Assembly (NCBI GenBank): GCA_019747875.1
Contig: JAIEQI010000075.1
Span: 1 to 64,000, forward strand
Length of the DNA stretch: 64,000 nucleotides
Reading direction: 5' to 3'
Origin: Candidatus Obscuribacterales bacterium
GTDB lineage: Bacteria; Cyanobacteriota; Vampirovibrionia; Obscuribacterales; Obscuribacteraceae
Numbering within the stretch: position 1 is the stretch's first letter; each line of letters starts with the position of its first letter. The notes beneath the pieces were generated by a model. That model was not told the origin of the DNA, ran no database searches, and saw nothing but the letters and a program-made list of their open reading frames with translations. Of this stretch, positions 35,078 through 50,000 are shown in pieces. The translations under genes and the position numbers were made by a program.

Positions 35078-38000
35078 ATGAAAACTAACTCGTCAACAAA
35101 GCGAGCTGTCTGTGCATTGACAGCTTTTTCCGTCTTTCTCGGGGCAAATCTTTTGCCTTTGAGCGCTTATGCGCAGGGAACCCCCGATACGAGTGGCCAC
35201 TCTGAACTGAATCCCACGAGCTCGACGACGCCGTCGGGCTCTTCGAGCAGTAATGCGAATTCAAACAACCTGGATTTCGCATCGACAGCAGCGACGGTTT
35301 CCGCAAAGAATGCCGGCACGATCATGGTCGGCGGCCAGCTCAACGAGCACGGTTTGGTCACCGGCGGCTCTTACATGGACATCACGCAGGGAATGCTGCT
35401 AACCCCGGCTCAAAATGCTGCTCTCTGGCAATCGCTCAACGTAAATCTCGGCGGTCAACGCATACTCGTCGACGTTACTGGAGCCGCTGCAGGCGGTGTT
35501 GCTAACATCAATGCGTCTTGGGCGAATAACATCTCAAACCTCGTCATTCCGCAAGGACTCCAAGTAAACACTATCGGTTTCAACACGAACAATCCGCTGA
35601 ACGTAGCGGGAGCATCGAACATACTCGGCTCGGTCTACGCTTTGCAAAATACTGCAGGCATGACCGCCGCGCTCAATTTCGGTAACAACCTGAACATCGG
35701 CGTCGGTGGTTTGCTGTCCGGCTACATGCCGACAACAGGTCTCTTCGGCAACATGAACTTGTTTGCGTCCAATGGTATGAATTTGAGCGTGCTGGGCAAC
35801 CTCACCAATAGCGGCACCATCACCACGCCCGGCAATCTGAACATCAACGTTGGTGGAACGCTCAGCAACATAACCTCGCTGGCTAGCAGCCCAGCGACAT
35901 TTGCCGCGCAGAACATAAACATCCTGAGCGGTTCCGGCAATATTTTCAACTCCGGGATAATGCGCGCGATGGACACTTTGAATTTGTCCACCACGAATCC
36001 AAACACGAATCTCATGATCGACACCACAAGCGGTGTCATGGAAGCTTTAAATAGCATCAACATCCGCGATTCTGCATATGCCGGATCAGCTCACGTTAAT
36101 ATCGCCGGTGGTGACTGGCTTTCGCAGACGTTGAACGTTGATACAGGCTACGGAAACATCACGGTCGACGCACAAAAAATCACAGGCACGGTCAACATGA
36201 CCAGCGCTTGGGCTCATGTCACTGCGCAGACGGATAACCTGACTCTCGGCAGATTGACCTTCAGAGATGACCCGTTGATTTACAACGGCAGCGGCAGTAT
36301 TAACCTGACTCAAACCATCACCTCGGGTGGTGGCGATTTGGCGATTATTGCCAGAGACAATATCAGCACAAGCTTCTCAGGATCTACAAACACTATTGAC
36401 ACCGGCGGCGGTGACTTATGGTTAATTGCCGGCGCGAAGCTGAGCACACTCGCAGGAACATCCCCGACACCACCGAACTTCGACAACGCAGACAAAGACA
36501 ACTCAAACTTCACCATCACCATACAGGGTGCGTCTGCGAACGGCGGTTATATAGACCTCCAGTCAAACGCAGATGGCGACATCAACCTTAACGGCACAGG
36601 CAATCTCACTATGATTGCCTATAACGGCGCTGGAGCGTTTTCCGGCAGTATAGCCGTTCAAGGAGATGCGTTGATAAATGCGAATAATGTCTTGGTTGTT
36701 GCTGGTGCCACCACACCCGGCGGCATTTTCCTGGACGCAATCACCGCTAGCGGTAACGTCCAAATCTATGCTGCCCAGCCCACAAGCTCGAACGTCAGTC
36801 TGACGCAAAGCGCAGGCGGGACAGTCATCACACAAGCCGGCTCATTCTTGCCTGCAAGCCTGGTCGCCCCAACTGGAACACCATCATCCCTTGGTTTTGC
36901 CGGGCTACTCCCGTCGGCGAACATTACGTCCGGGTCAGTCACAGTGGGACTGTCCTCTGGTCGCAATATCAATGCAAACGGCAACGTCGTTATTCAAGCC
37001 GGTGGCAACATCAACACTCGGGCAATTGACGCAGGTGGCGGGAACAACATTTTCGTGGTCTCGGAAAACGGCTCAATCACAGCTACTAACGGTGGCTGGA
37101 GTGCAAATGGCACGACTGGTGGAAACATCCTTGCTCAAGTCGTTAATCCCGGTGCCGGACGAAACATCTATATAAACACAACCCCAGGCACTGGAAGCGC
37201 GGCCCTTTCAGCTACAGGCAGTAACGGCAACGGCGGAGTAATCCAAATACTGTCTGGCGATGAGATCCGCATTGGAAGCACTACCGCCAATTCAGGCGAT
37301 ATCAACGCAACCGGTGATGGGGCGGTCGGGAACGGCGGCAAACTCTATCTGGACAGCTATTCCAGTAGCACCTTCACAATCGGTACCGCAACAGGAAATC
37401 AATACATCGCAAGCGAGACCGATCTTCGTGCAACAGACAACAACAACGCCACCGGGGATGGAGGCACATTCTCACTCACCGTACGCGGTCGAGCAGGATC
37501 GAATGGTGGAATCACCTGGGGCACATTGGCGGACATTAATATTTCTGCTGCAACAGGCACAAATGGAAGAGGCTCGGGCGGAAACCTGATCCTAGACGCC
37601 AATGATACCAATGGCGGTGTATACGGCATAATTACATTGCCCGGCGGAGGCCAATCCATTTCTGCTAATGCTGTAGGCAAAACAGGTACAGGCGCCCACA
37701 ACGGAGGGAATATATTCCTTCGCGGACTAGATATTGCATCCAATAATTCGACTCAATTGTCGGCCAAGGGCGCAGATACCGGAAACGGCGGCAAAGTCGA
37801 AGTCATCATGGTTAACCAGATCGACGTAAACGTAGGAAACGGCAACATCCGAACGGTTGCCACCAGCGGGGCAAACGGAGGGAATGGTGGCGAAGTCTCG
37901 CTGACTTCGATGTCTGGAAATGTCGTGGTTAATGGCGGCTCCGCAAATGAGCAAATCGTTGTTGGTCCGCTCGGTGCAAATGGCAATGGCGGAACCATTA

Positions 38001-41000
38001 AACTAAGCGGCGTCAACATCCAGGTCGATGCAAATGGACTTGACGCAACGGGCAATGGAACCGGAGCGGGTGGTCGCATTGACCTGACCTACGCCAGCGC
38101 AAACCAGCTGCAAATCGGCGCAGCTGGCGCCGGCGTAAATAAGATTGTAGGCACAGTGAGCGCGGCACCCGGCACTGGTGCGGGCGGCACAATCAATGTT
38201 TCAAATACTACAAATGGCATTAATCTCGATCTCCGAAACACATTAACCAGCGGTACGACTGGCGTACTTAATTTCAGCGCAGGCAACAACGCATTGGCCG
38301 TATCTAGCAGTGGCGGTACTGGGGTTCTTGTCGGACAAGTCGATGCCAATGCCAAGTCTGTCAACATAGCTCCAAACGGAGTCGCGTTGATCAACCTGCG
38401 CAACGTCACCAGCACTGGTGGCAGTATCGCTGTAACAACGGCGGCAGGTGCAGCAGGCGACATTTCAGTGACCGGCGCCGTATCCTCAAGCGGCGGCGAC
38501 ATCACGCTCACCTCGGATGATATCGCCATCACAGGAAGTATTAACGCCGGAGCCGGATCCAACAACGTCGTTCTACGCCCGAACGCCAATAACACGATCG
38601 GCGTGAACGGCGGCGCTGGAACATATAATGTTTCCAATGCCGAACTACAGCTCATAACTGCCAACACGCTCAGCATCGGTGACACAGCCAGAACTGGCAA
38701 CCTTGCCTATGCAGGGGCCTTCGATGTCTCCGGACGATACAACCTGAACCTGGTGACCGGCGGAACATCCACAATGAATGCCGGTTCCTCTTTAGCTGTT
38801 GGCGGGAAATCCGTTCTCATCCAGGGAAATAACGGGGTCACAGTTCGCGATATCACGGGCACTACCGGCAGCTTCACCGCAAACGGTGGCGCAATCTCAA
38901 CAAATAACGATATCAACTTCAGCGGTGCTGGTTCCACAATAACTTTAGACTCGAGCGTCGGATCCGCAGGCGCGATTTCACAGACTGGTGGCACGACTTA
39001 CACAGCAGCAGCTGTTAGCTTGAAATCGAAGACAAATGACATAGGCAGCGCTGGTACTCCGATTCAAACATCGACCAACAACCTGACACTAAATACGGTT
39101 ACTTCCGGAAATGCATTCGTCAACAACAACAAAGCATTGACCCTCCAGGCAGGAACGGTTAACGGAACAATTAACATCAACAACAGCAACGCCGTCAATG
39201 TCGCAGGAGTGGTAACAGGAACAGCTGGTGTCGGGATCAATGTCAGCACGGCAGACGCAATCACTGTTGGCGCAGCCGGTCAATTGAAGACAAACGCAGG
39301 TAACACAATCACGTTGACTGCCGCTGACGTAACGCTCAATAATGCAGCGACATCGCTTGACGCTGGTGCAACAGGATTAGTCAAACTTATCCCCAACGCT
39401 GCCGGTATCGATATGAGCATCAATGGCAGTGGCGCTGGAACGTTCACCGTTTCAGGCTCAGATCTGGCACGCATCAATACGGGCACCTTACAAGTTGGGG
39501 ACAGCAGCGCAACTGTTACGGGTCGGATAGATCTGGCTGGTTTCGCATCCAACTACAATCTACTATTTCAAAACTCCGCAGCAAGTGCGGGAGCATTTTC
39601 GAACAACTCAGGGACCCTTGCCCTTGGCGGCAAAACACTGACTATAGCAGTAGGTGGGGCGATAAACACTGGTGCCATTAGCGGTGCAGCCACAACAGTC
39701 AGTATGACCGGCTCATCAATCAACGTTAACGGAGCAGTCAATCTCTCCGGAGCTTCATCCGCGACTCTAAATGCAGTCGGTCCAGCGGCTACTGATTCCA
39801 TTACAGGTAACTCAACAATCACCTCTGCAACTTTGCTCCTGACCTCCTCAAATGGCACGATCGGTACAAGCGGATCACGCCTCAATACCGCAGCCAGCAC
39901 CAGCCTTGCCGCCGGAGCGGTAAATGGTGACATCTATATATCTAACACTGGCGCTCTCGCAGGATTCAACGCCAATGCAGGCGGCGTCATGGATCTCAGC
40001 AACACTGCCGGTGTGACTCTTAACGGTTCGGTCAGAGGTGCTGGCGGTGTCAATATCAACGCAAATGGAGCGCTGGCTCTAGGCACCAATACCATCACGA
40101 ATGGCGGCACGACAAACAACATTCAGCTCTATGCAAACGATCTGAGCACCGCAGCTGGTGCAAAAATTACGGCAGGCACCGCAAAAGTTACACTTGGAAC
40201 CAGCAACGCGGCTACCGCAATATCCTTTAATGGTGGCGCCGCAGGACTCACCATCGACTCCGCCGACATCGCAACTATTACCGCAGGGTCCCTTGAAATC
40301 GGCAAGAGCGGAAATACCGGAACAATCACAGTAGGCGGCAATTTCAATGCCAGCAACTCAGGCTTCGGCGCTTCTGGATTTAACGTTTCGTTCCTTCAAA
40401 GCGGAAATTTCGACCAAAACTCGAAGACGATAACGCTCGGAAATAAGTCGCTTACCGTGAATGTTACCGGCACGGCAAATATGGACACCATCACTGGCAC
40501 CAATTCACCGATTAGCATAAGCGGCGGCTCCGTCAATCTTCGCAATAACATTACAGCCGGCACTAACAATGTCGATATCACATCCACCTCCGGTGCTATT
40601 AACCAGACTGCAAGTAAGACAATCACAGGTACCACCATTCGAATGGATGCCGCCACCGGTATTACCAGCGGTGGCACAGCAGTCAATACCATTGCGGCGA
40701 ACCTCGATCTCAAATCCAGCGCCGGAAATATTACAGTCCAGAACGCCGGAAACGTAACCCTCATAAACAACGCTACGGCTACCGGCGGAACTTTCGACCT
40801 CAGTACGAGCTCCGCAGCGAACGGAAATATTGCGGTAAATACTGATGTCTTTGGCTCAACAGGAGTCACCCTCAGCTCCGGTGGAACGACTAATGGTACG
40901 CTCACCATCAACGCCTCCAAGACGGTATCGGTTGGATCAAATGGCAGCACCATAGCTCTAGTTGGACGTGACTTAGACTTGCAAGGTGCGGTTTCTGACG

Positions 41001-44000
41001 GCGGCAAGAGCGGCGTCACCGTCCAGGCAATGCAGAATGCTAACGGCATCAACATCGGATTCGGCACCGCAGCAGGATCCCCATACTCCATCAGCACAGC
41101 TGAACTGGGTCGAATTACAGCGACGACATTACAAATCGGAGATGCCACAAAGAATGGCGATGTGAACTTCAACAGCGCCGGTTACACGGTGCCAGTCAGT
41201 GGCGCTGGAGCATACAACATCGCAGTAAGAGGCGGTGGCGCTTCCACATTCAACGGTCTATTGAATATGGATTCACACAACCTCGACGTCAATGTCACCG
41301 GCGCCGTTGCGCTAAACGGTGTAGTTACGGGAACGACCGGCAATCTATCTTTCACTAGCGGCGGCAGCTCCATCTCGGTGGCAGGCACCATCTCCGGAAC
41401 AGCCAACACAGTCACACTAGACTCATCCACAGGCACTACGATAACGCAAGGTGCTGGTGGCAATATCTCTGCGCCTAACGTTGTTATCAAAGCCGGAACC
41501 GGTTTCCTCCAGACTAGTGGAGCCTCAGCTATTACAGCATCAACCGCGCTGGCGCTAAGCTCAAAAACAGGCGACATCGTAAATAGTGCCTCCGCAACTT
41601 CGCGAGTTCTCATAGATACGCCTTCCTTGACCGTCGAGAAAGACTCAGGAACTGCTTACATATCCGATTCGCAGGGTGTCGCTCTGCAGACTTCAAACCT
41701 GAACAGTGGTTCACTGGTTCTCGACGCAGCCGGCACGATTAATGCAAAAGGCAATGTGACAGCCAACGGCGGACTCAACATCACCGCCACTGCAGCCGGT
41801 GACATCTTGTCGGCAGCCGGCGGTAAGTTCATTTCAACAGGCACAGCAACGTTCCAGACAACAGACGGTCACATCGGCGATTTAGCAGGCAACTCGCGCT
41901 TAAACACCCAAGTAGGCAGCTTATCTGCAACCGCCAACGGCACCGCACGAAATGTATTCATCAGCCAGACTGGTGCAGTTTCTCTAATTAGTCCTTCCTC
42001 AGCGACCGGCACATTTGATCTCACCGTAGCCGGCGGAGATCTTTCAGTTAACACCGGCGCAGGCATAACTGCTACGGGCGGCGACCTAAAGCTGGCAACC
42101 ACCACCGCAAACGACATAGTGTTGGGAGCTGGTGTCGGCACCTTATCCAGCACCAATGGCGACGTCGTCCTTGGAACCGGCGCAGGCAAGAACATCCTCA
42201 CGAACGGCAATGCACTCTCGATCTCCGCCGGGCGCAATGTGACCATTTCCAACGCCACCATAAATAGTACGGGCGCAGGAAACGGCGGTGATGTCACCGT
42301 CCAAGCTGGTAAAACCGATGCATCTGGAAGCGTCAATATCGCCGCCATCACGAGCAGCGGTACCCTGGCAGGAAATGCAGGAAAAATCCAGGTTTCGCTC
42401 TTCGACGCCAATGCAACAGGTTCCATTTCAACAGGAGCCTTAACGGCTAACGCCGGAACTGGCCAGTCCGGTCAAATCTCTGTCTCCGCAAACTCGTCCG
42501 GTCAAGTTACGACTGGTGCCTTGAGTTCCAAAGCAACAATCGTAACCGGAACATCAAACAATATTTCTGTAGTCAACAACGGCAATGCAACCTCTAACGG
42601 TGGCATTAAGGTCTCCGGAAGCATTTCAACTTCCCAATTTGCAGGCACACCTGGCACAATCCTCCTTGATGCCAGCGGCACCACTAACAGCGGTGCGGTC
42701 GATCTCAGTGGCATCACTGCGGCCGGCATCTCAACGCTACCAACAGGACTCGGACCCGCAAATGGCAGCAACATCACCATCAAAGGAGCAAGCCTCGTAA
42801 CTCCAGCTGGCGGCTCGCTAAACATCATCGCTGATGGCGTCGGAGTTGGTGGCACAGGCGGTACCGTCACTATCCAGACCAGCAATGCCGGTTCAGATAT
42901 TGTATTAGGCAGCTCCAACGGAGCCGTCAACATAACCAATACAAAAGGCACGGTGGACATCACGGCTGGCGGCTCAATCCAGAATGCAGCCGCAGGCACA
43001 ACGACTGCCTCGGTCATAAAATTGACCGCAACGACCGGAAGCATCGGAAACACAACGACCGTCCAAACCAGTACCAACGACCTCACTCTCTCGGCAGCAA
43101 ATGGCAGCGCCGCTGTAGTTAACACGCTTTCCAGCACTGGTGATCTAAACCTCAAAGTCACCGGACTCAACTCCAACCTGTCGGTGCAAAACGTAGCTAA
43201 CGGGGTGGCGGTCAATAGCAATCTGCAACTAGGCTCCGACATCAGCAGCGCTTCCGGCAATGGCACCATCTCCTTGAGCGTAGCCGGAACAGGAACCGGT
43301 AGCATCACAAACCCAGGCGCTGCTTTCTCTCTTAACTCCAACAACACGGGAAGCGTTGTTCTCAGTACAAAGAATGGTTCAATCGGAACAGCGGCTGCGC
43401 AAATCAAAACCTCAACCGCCAATCTATCTGCAGCAGCTTCGACAGCAGCCGGTGCCGGAACCGTCTTTGTCGTAGAGGCTGACAATGTCAACCTTAACGG
43501 CACAAACAGTGCCGGTGGTCAGTACAACCTGCATAACACCATTGGCGATATCACTATCAGCGGCAACATAACGGCCGACACTTCTAGCGGAAACAATAAC
43601 CTCGTCATTTCAGCCGACGCAGCAAACAGCAAAATACTAGTTGCCTCCAACGCAACCCTGAAGAGCACTGCAGGGTCCGTCAATCTGTCAGCGGGCACGG
43701 CAGGAAATGCCGGAGTACTAGCGACAAATGGCAATAACCTCACAATCAACGCCAAGACTGGTGTAGACATCGACATGCATGGTGGCGCTATTAGCACCGC
43801 CACCACAGCTGGCAAAGGTGGCAGCCTGGACATCACCCTGACGAATGCACCGGCTGCAGGCGCGTCCATCAATCTTCGCGGCGCTTCCATCGATGCACGC
43901 GGTGGCACCGGTGCCGGCGATGACGCTGGCTCCGTAACACTGGATGCTTCAGCAAGCAGCACCGGCTTCATTACAAACGTCGGATCAATTGATACATCCT

Positions 44001-47000
44001 CCCAAGGCTCAGGCGCTGCGGCGAACGCCGGTTCCATAACTCTGAAGAGTGGAGCGTCAGTTGCCGCAGGAAGCACCGGCATCTCGGTCGGAGCGATTAC
44101 AGCTAACGCAGCAGGTACATCGGGAGCTGGCGGCACAACCAAGATTACCGGCGGCGGTATTATGTCAGTCGGTGGAACGATCCAGACTAAGGGAGCCGGC
44201 TCAGGGCTCGGTGGTGCCCTTACACTCGGCGATGCAAGCACCAGTGACGTCCGCGTCAATGGTGGCATAAACACCTCATCAAGCACGGGCACAGGCGGAG
44301 CAATCGCTGTCAACTACAACAATGGTGCAGCCAATCAATTCACTATTGGCAATAACACAGGCGCGAACTCATACATTGCAGGAAACATCTCCTCCAACGC
44401 GACAGGAGCCGGTGGCGTCGCTGGCAGCATCCTCTTCCAAAACAATGCCAGCGCCGACATGATTGTCACTTTGGATAACACCGTTGGTGGTGACATTTCC
44501 GCACAAGGCAATACCGCGCTAAGCTCCGTTTCATTCCTTCCGACTACAGGAAAGAACGTCACTGTAAGCGGCCCGACCTTGATCACCGGCTTAATTTCGA
44601 GCAACGTTGCCGGAAACCGTCCAAAAGATTTCACAGTTGATCTCAATAGAACAGGCTCCGCCGCAGCTCTGACAATGGGCAACGTCACAGCCACTGGAAA
44701 CATAAGCCTCACAGCCAACGGTCATGCCGGAAGCGCTGTCGGCGTAGGCGCTGGAACTACCGTCACTACCAATGCGGCAGGCGCCGGAATAAGCATCGAT
44801 TCGTACAACATCAACAACAGCGGCACCATAAACGGTACCGGAGCCGGAACTACGATTCAGCTCCAGAACTCTGTCGCAAACCTGCTGACCTTCGGCGGAA
44901 ACGGCTCAGGTGTATTTGGATCAGCCGGCAATGATACGATCAGCTTCTCGGTCGGCTCTGGCGGCAACGGCTCAATTATTTTCAACAGCTCCAACAACTT
45001 CCTTTCTGCACCAGGCGCCGTTGTATTCACCGTTGGAAGCGCCACCTTTGGCGCTGGAACTTCACAGACATTCGGAAACGGAAACGCTGTTACATTCCAG
45101 CCGAACGCAACCAACAATCTGACAATCACCAATAACTCAGCAGCAGCGAACGTTCTTAACACGAGCGGAACAGTCACATTCGCCTCAAACGGGGCCGGCA
45201 CCAGCGTCAACCTGGGCGGTAGCAATGCGATCAGCACAGCGGGCGACCTCGTCGTCACCGCCACAGCCGGCGGCATCAATGTCAACACGCAGTTAAACAG
45301 CGGCGGCGCCATCACTTTCAACGCTAACAACGCCGGAGACCTGAATATCAACGCCGGTAGCAATGTAACCGCCGGCAGTACCGTCACCATGCATGTTAAC
45401 GGTGGAACCCTCACTAATAACGCCACGGTGAAAGCAAGTGCCGGAACCGCTGACGATATCCTCATCGATTCGACTGGTGCATTAACCCTTGCTGGAACAG
45501 GCACCCTCAATGCAAACGGTGGCAGCGTTCGCATCGCCCCGTCTAGTGGCATACTCAACCTGAGCTCCGGAGTCAATCAGACCGTCAGCAACGGCGCCTT
45601 GAATATCACCCCGAATGCAAACCTGCAAATTGTGGGACCAGGCACTGGAAATACAGCTACCCTATCTGCATCCGGTGGAACAAACATCAATCCTGGAGGC
45701 AAAACAGTAACCTTTAATGGTGGTGGCACCATCAACTTCAATGGCGGTGCACTAGACGTCAGCACAGGCAACAATAAGAGCCTGACCATCGATGGAACTG
45801 CCATCGCAACGAACGGAAGCAATACCATCACGTTCAACGTCGGCGCCGGTGGCACATTTGCCATGGCAAACACAGCTTCGGCTTCAACAAACAATGGCAA
45901 CCTGACTGTAAATGCCGACAAAATCGACTTTGACAATGGCAAACTAACTGCAGGCGGTAGCAAAACCGTCACAATAGCTCCAGTGTCCGCCGGCACAGCC
46001 ATGAAGGTTGGCAGCACTGGTGGCAATTTCGACATCTCATCCACGGAATTGGCCAACGTCACAGCCGGTACGCTCGTAATCGGAAACACCAGCAATTCTG
46101 GTGACATGACCATTAGTGCGGCAATCGATTCGAGTACCTTCAATACACTCCAACTGCAAAGCGCAGGAAAATACACGCAGAGCGGCGTAGCAGACATCAC
46201 GCTAGCCAACAATACGGTCGACATAACGGCAGTAGGCAACGTAACCATTGGCGCCAATATTAATGCCACCACAGCCGGACAAGGCACCGTTAACGTATCA
46301 TCATTGTCAGGCGATATCGTTGCGACCGGAAATCTTGGTGGAAGCAGCAAGAATGCTAATACAGTATCGCTCAGTGTTTCGGCAGGTAAGTCAATCGGTA
46401 CAGCACCAGGAAACGCGGCCAATATCAATGCAAGCAATCTGACCGTAAATGGCGGCAATAATTCCAATGTATACGCAAATAACATTGGTACTGGTTTGCT
46501 GACTGTCACCAATAACAATGGTGGCACCTGGAACGATTATTATGTGAGCACCGCTGGTGCTATCACTCTCGCGAATAACGTTTCGGCAAACAATGTCGGC
46601 ATAACGGTAGGCAGTGGCACTACGCTGACGGCAAGCGGCATCACTGCCACAAACAACCTTAACCTTCAGTCCGTAGGTGCTGGCGGAACTGTGCGTATCG
46701 CCACCGGCTCCACGGTTCAATCCGGCAACATTACACTTGATGCGAACAATGTTGACCTTCAAGGAACAGCAAAACTGACGAACGCAACCGGCACCTTGCT
46801 TATTACAAACAGCACAGGGACTGGTGTTCTCAATCTCTCAGGAAGCGGCGCCGGAGCCCGCGCCATAGACCTCGGTGCCACAACGGCTTCGGCAACAGTT
46901 AGCGGCAGTACAGTGAACCTGACTGGCACAATCAATATGGTGTCCAGCGGAAAGATTACCTACCAGGCGCCAACGATCAACACAAACAACTACGTCCAGA

Positions 47001-50000
47001 ACTGGACCAATGGTACCGGCAGTGTTGTCGTTACATCACCAACCGGTAGCAGCCTCGCTATCAACAACACTGGAAGCTCCACATTCCAATATAGTGGCGC
47101 CGCAGGAACGTTAGCCGTCCAGCCGGCAACGAACCAGGCTCTGAGCGTATCCTCAGCAGGTGGCGCAGCGACACTCAACTTGAACGGCGTCAACGGCGCC
47201 AACTCAGCTGTTGCCATAAACACAAGCGGCGGCGCCAACATCAATATCAACTCGGCAGCGGGAAACAACACAATACAAAGCAACAATGCTGTTGATGTGA
47301 ATATGACGGGTGGTGGCACCATTGGTGCAACAGAAGCCGGAGCGACTGCGCAGATCAAGAGCACTGGTGGAGCCATCACATTGACCGCAGTAGGCAGCGG
47401 CAACATCGCCCTGGCTACGCCTCTGACTTGGAACGCGACAGGTGGATTAGTTTGGGATACAGATGCTACGGCTGGGGGAGCTCTAACCGTCAGCTCCAAT
47501 CAAACGACAACTGGCTCAGCTCTAACGATCCGAAGTGCCAACGTAAATGTCAACGGTGCAACAGTTTCTAACAATCAGGCGGGCAACGCAATCACTGTTG
47601 ATAGCACAGGCGTCGCGGCTCCTCTCACATTCAACGGCACTGGTGGTGGTGTCCTCTCCACACCGGCAGGCAATATCCTGGTTCAATCAAAAGCTGGGCA
47701 AGGCATCACTGTCTCTGGCGCCCTTGCAGTTAATCCAATTGCAAATGGCTCCGCCAGCTTCAACACAGATAGCCTGTTAACCATTTCAAACACACTGAGC
47801 AGCACCACAAACGGTGTCAATATCAATTTGACCTCCGGCAGCGTCAATCTCAACGGTGGCAGCATCTCGACACCTGCCGCATCCGGTCACGTCCTCATGA
47901 CGGCTGCAGACAATAGCAAAGCCATGTCCATCAACGGCTCTGCGACATATAACATCGCCAACTCCGACCTCAGTTCAATTACTGCACTCGATCTAACCAT
48001 CGGAAGCACATCACAAAGTGGCTCTCTCACAGTAGCTGGAGCAGTCAATGCTGCCAACACGAACCTGGTCTTGAAGAATGGCAGCGGCGGTATAGTTCTC
48101 AATGCCGCCGTGAACAACTCCGGCCACACGCTCACGGTTCAAACTAGTTCAGGCAACGTTACCGGCGCTGGCTTGATGACCGCAAATTCACTCATCTTCA
48201 ACACCACAAGTGGTCAGTTCGGCACAGTCGGTTCTCCATTGAACACGCGCGTAGCCAACTTCCAAACATTGGGAACCCCAGGAGCTGATGTTTCAATCAC
48301 CAATACCGGTGCCGGTGCGCTCAACATCGCCACATCATCTGCATCAAGCAACTTCCGGGTCTTCAATGACGACTCAATCAGCACGTCCGGTTCGATAACA
48401 GCACCTAACATCACGCTTGCCACCACAGCAAACAATGGCAACATTCAGACTGATCAACTAGTAGCCAGCTCTTCTATCAACCTGAACACCCATGGCGCAG
48501 GCGCCGTAACAGCGACGAATATCCAATCGGGCGATATCACGATTGATACGCAAAACTTGACCGTCAGCGGTGGCAATGCGATTGTATCCAACGTCAACGG
48601 CAAAACAATATTGCTGCAACGCACAGGTGGAACCATCAATATTGATGGCACCGGCTCCGTGCGCTTCAATGGCGCCGGCAAGAGCGGATCCATTATCGTC
48701 GGTGCCGCAGGAGCTGGCAGTTCAGTATCATTTGCACAAGGAAGCAACACCACATTCAGTGCTGATGGAAGTGGTGCCGGTGCTGGCTCAGTCACAATTC
48801 GCAGCGGTGCAGGAGCAGCTGACAGCGTCAGCTTCCAAGATAATGGCGGAGCAAGCGGTGCGACCGTCACGATCGGAAGCGGCGGTAGCCTGACACTGAC
48901 AACACCGAACCTTGTGTTCGGCAACAACGCTCAGCTGTCCACATCAGCAGCGGCAACCGCCCTTAACCTCAACACATCGAAAGTCATCTTTGGCACTGGT
49001 ACAAGCCCAGCGATAATTGCGGCAACGGTTCAATCCGCTGGCGGCGCGATTTCGCTTGGCAGCAGCTCCGGTGTCAGTACAGCCATCAATGGCTCGAACG
49101 TTCCCGCTATCACCAGCGCACAATTAAATCTTCTCGGTGGCTCTGGAACTATAGTCGGAAACGCAGCTAATGCAAGCTCCATCGGCAGCGGTACAGTTCT
49201 GAACGTTAACCGGTCGCTGACTGTCAATGCCAGCACCCTCAACAACAGCGGAACCATTCAAAACGTCGCCACAGCCGATGACATCACGATCAATACAGCG
49301 GCTCTCAATAACACCGGCACCATTCAGAGCAGCAATGCAAGCTCCGACATTACGGTTCAAAGCGGTGGCGCCCTCACCGTAACAGGCGGAGGCACATCCG
49401 TCATTGCGGCTGGTGGTAAGCTCGATATCAATGCAGCAACGAATCTCAACATCAATTCCAGCAATACCTTTGGTGGAAACACGGTCAACTTGACCGGCGG
49501 CTCAGCAGTTGCGATCGGTGGAGCAGCTCAAACGATCAGTAAAGGCGCACTGACGATCACGACACCGAGCTTGAAGATGCAAAATGGCTCAGCCATCAAC
49601 GCTTCAGCAACGAACCAGACATTCACGATTACATCGGCCACCGGTGACCTCAACATCGATGTCAATTCAGGAACCGCCACGCTTACGGCAGCTAACGATC
49701 CGGCAGCATTCTTCCTGATCTCACCCACACAAGCCAACAAAAATATTACGATCACAAGCACAGCAGGTGGTGGCACATTAGCACTGGCCGGTGGAGCGAC
49801 TCCGACAGCTGTGAATCCCACGCTTGATGCCAACGGCACAGGCAGCATCACAATCGGTACAGCCACGAAGGCTGCCAATTTCCAAGCTGCAAACGGCATG
49901 ATAATCAACGGCAGCAGCGGCAACCTCACAGTAAATGCCGGAAGTTCGCTCAAGACAACGGCGGGTACATTGCGCGCGAACTGGAACGGCGGCAAGATCG

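Noticed and set aside
42502-43503. A 333-codon open frame on the minus strand inside gene B
   Set aside because: Antisense shadow of gene B with the same biased Pro/Val/Leu composition and no domain or ribosome binding site.
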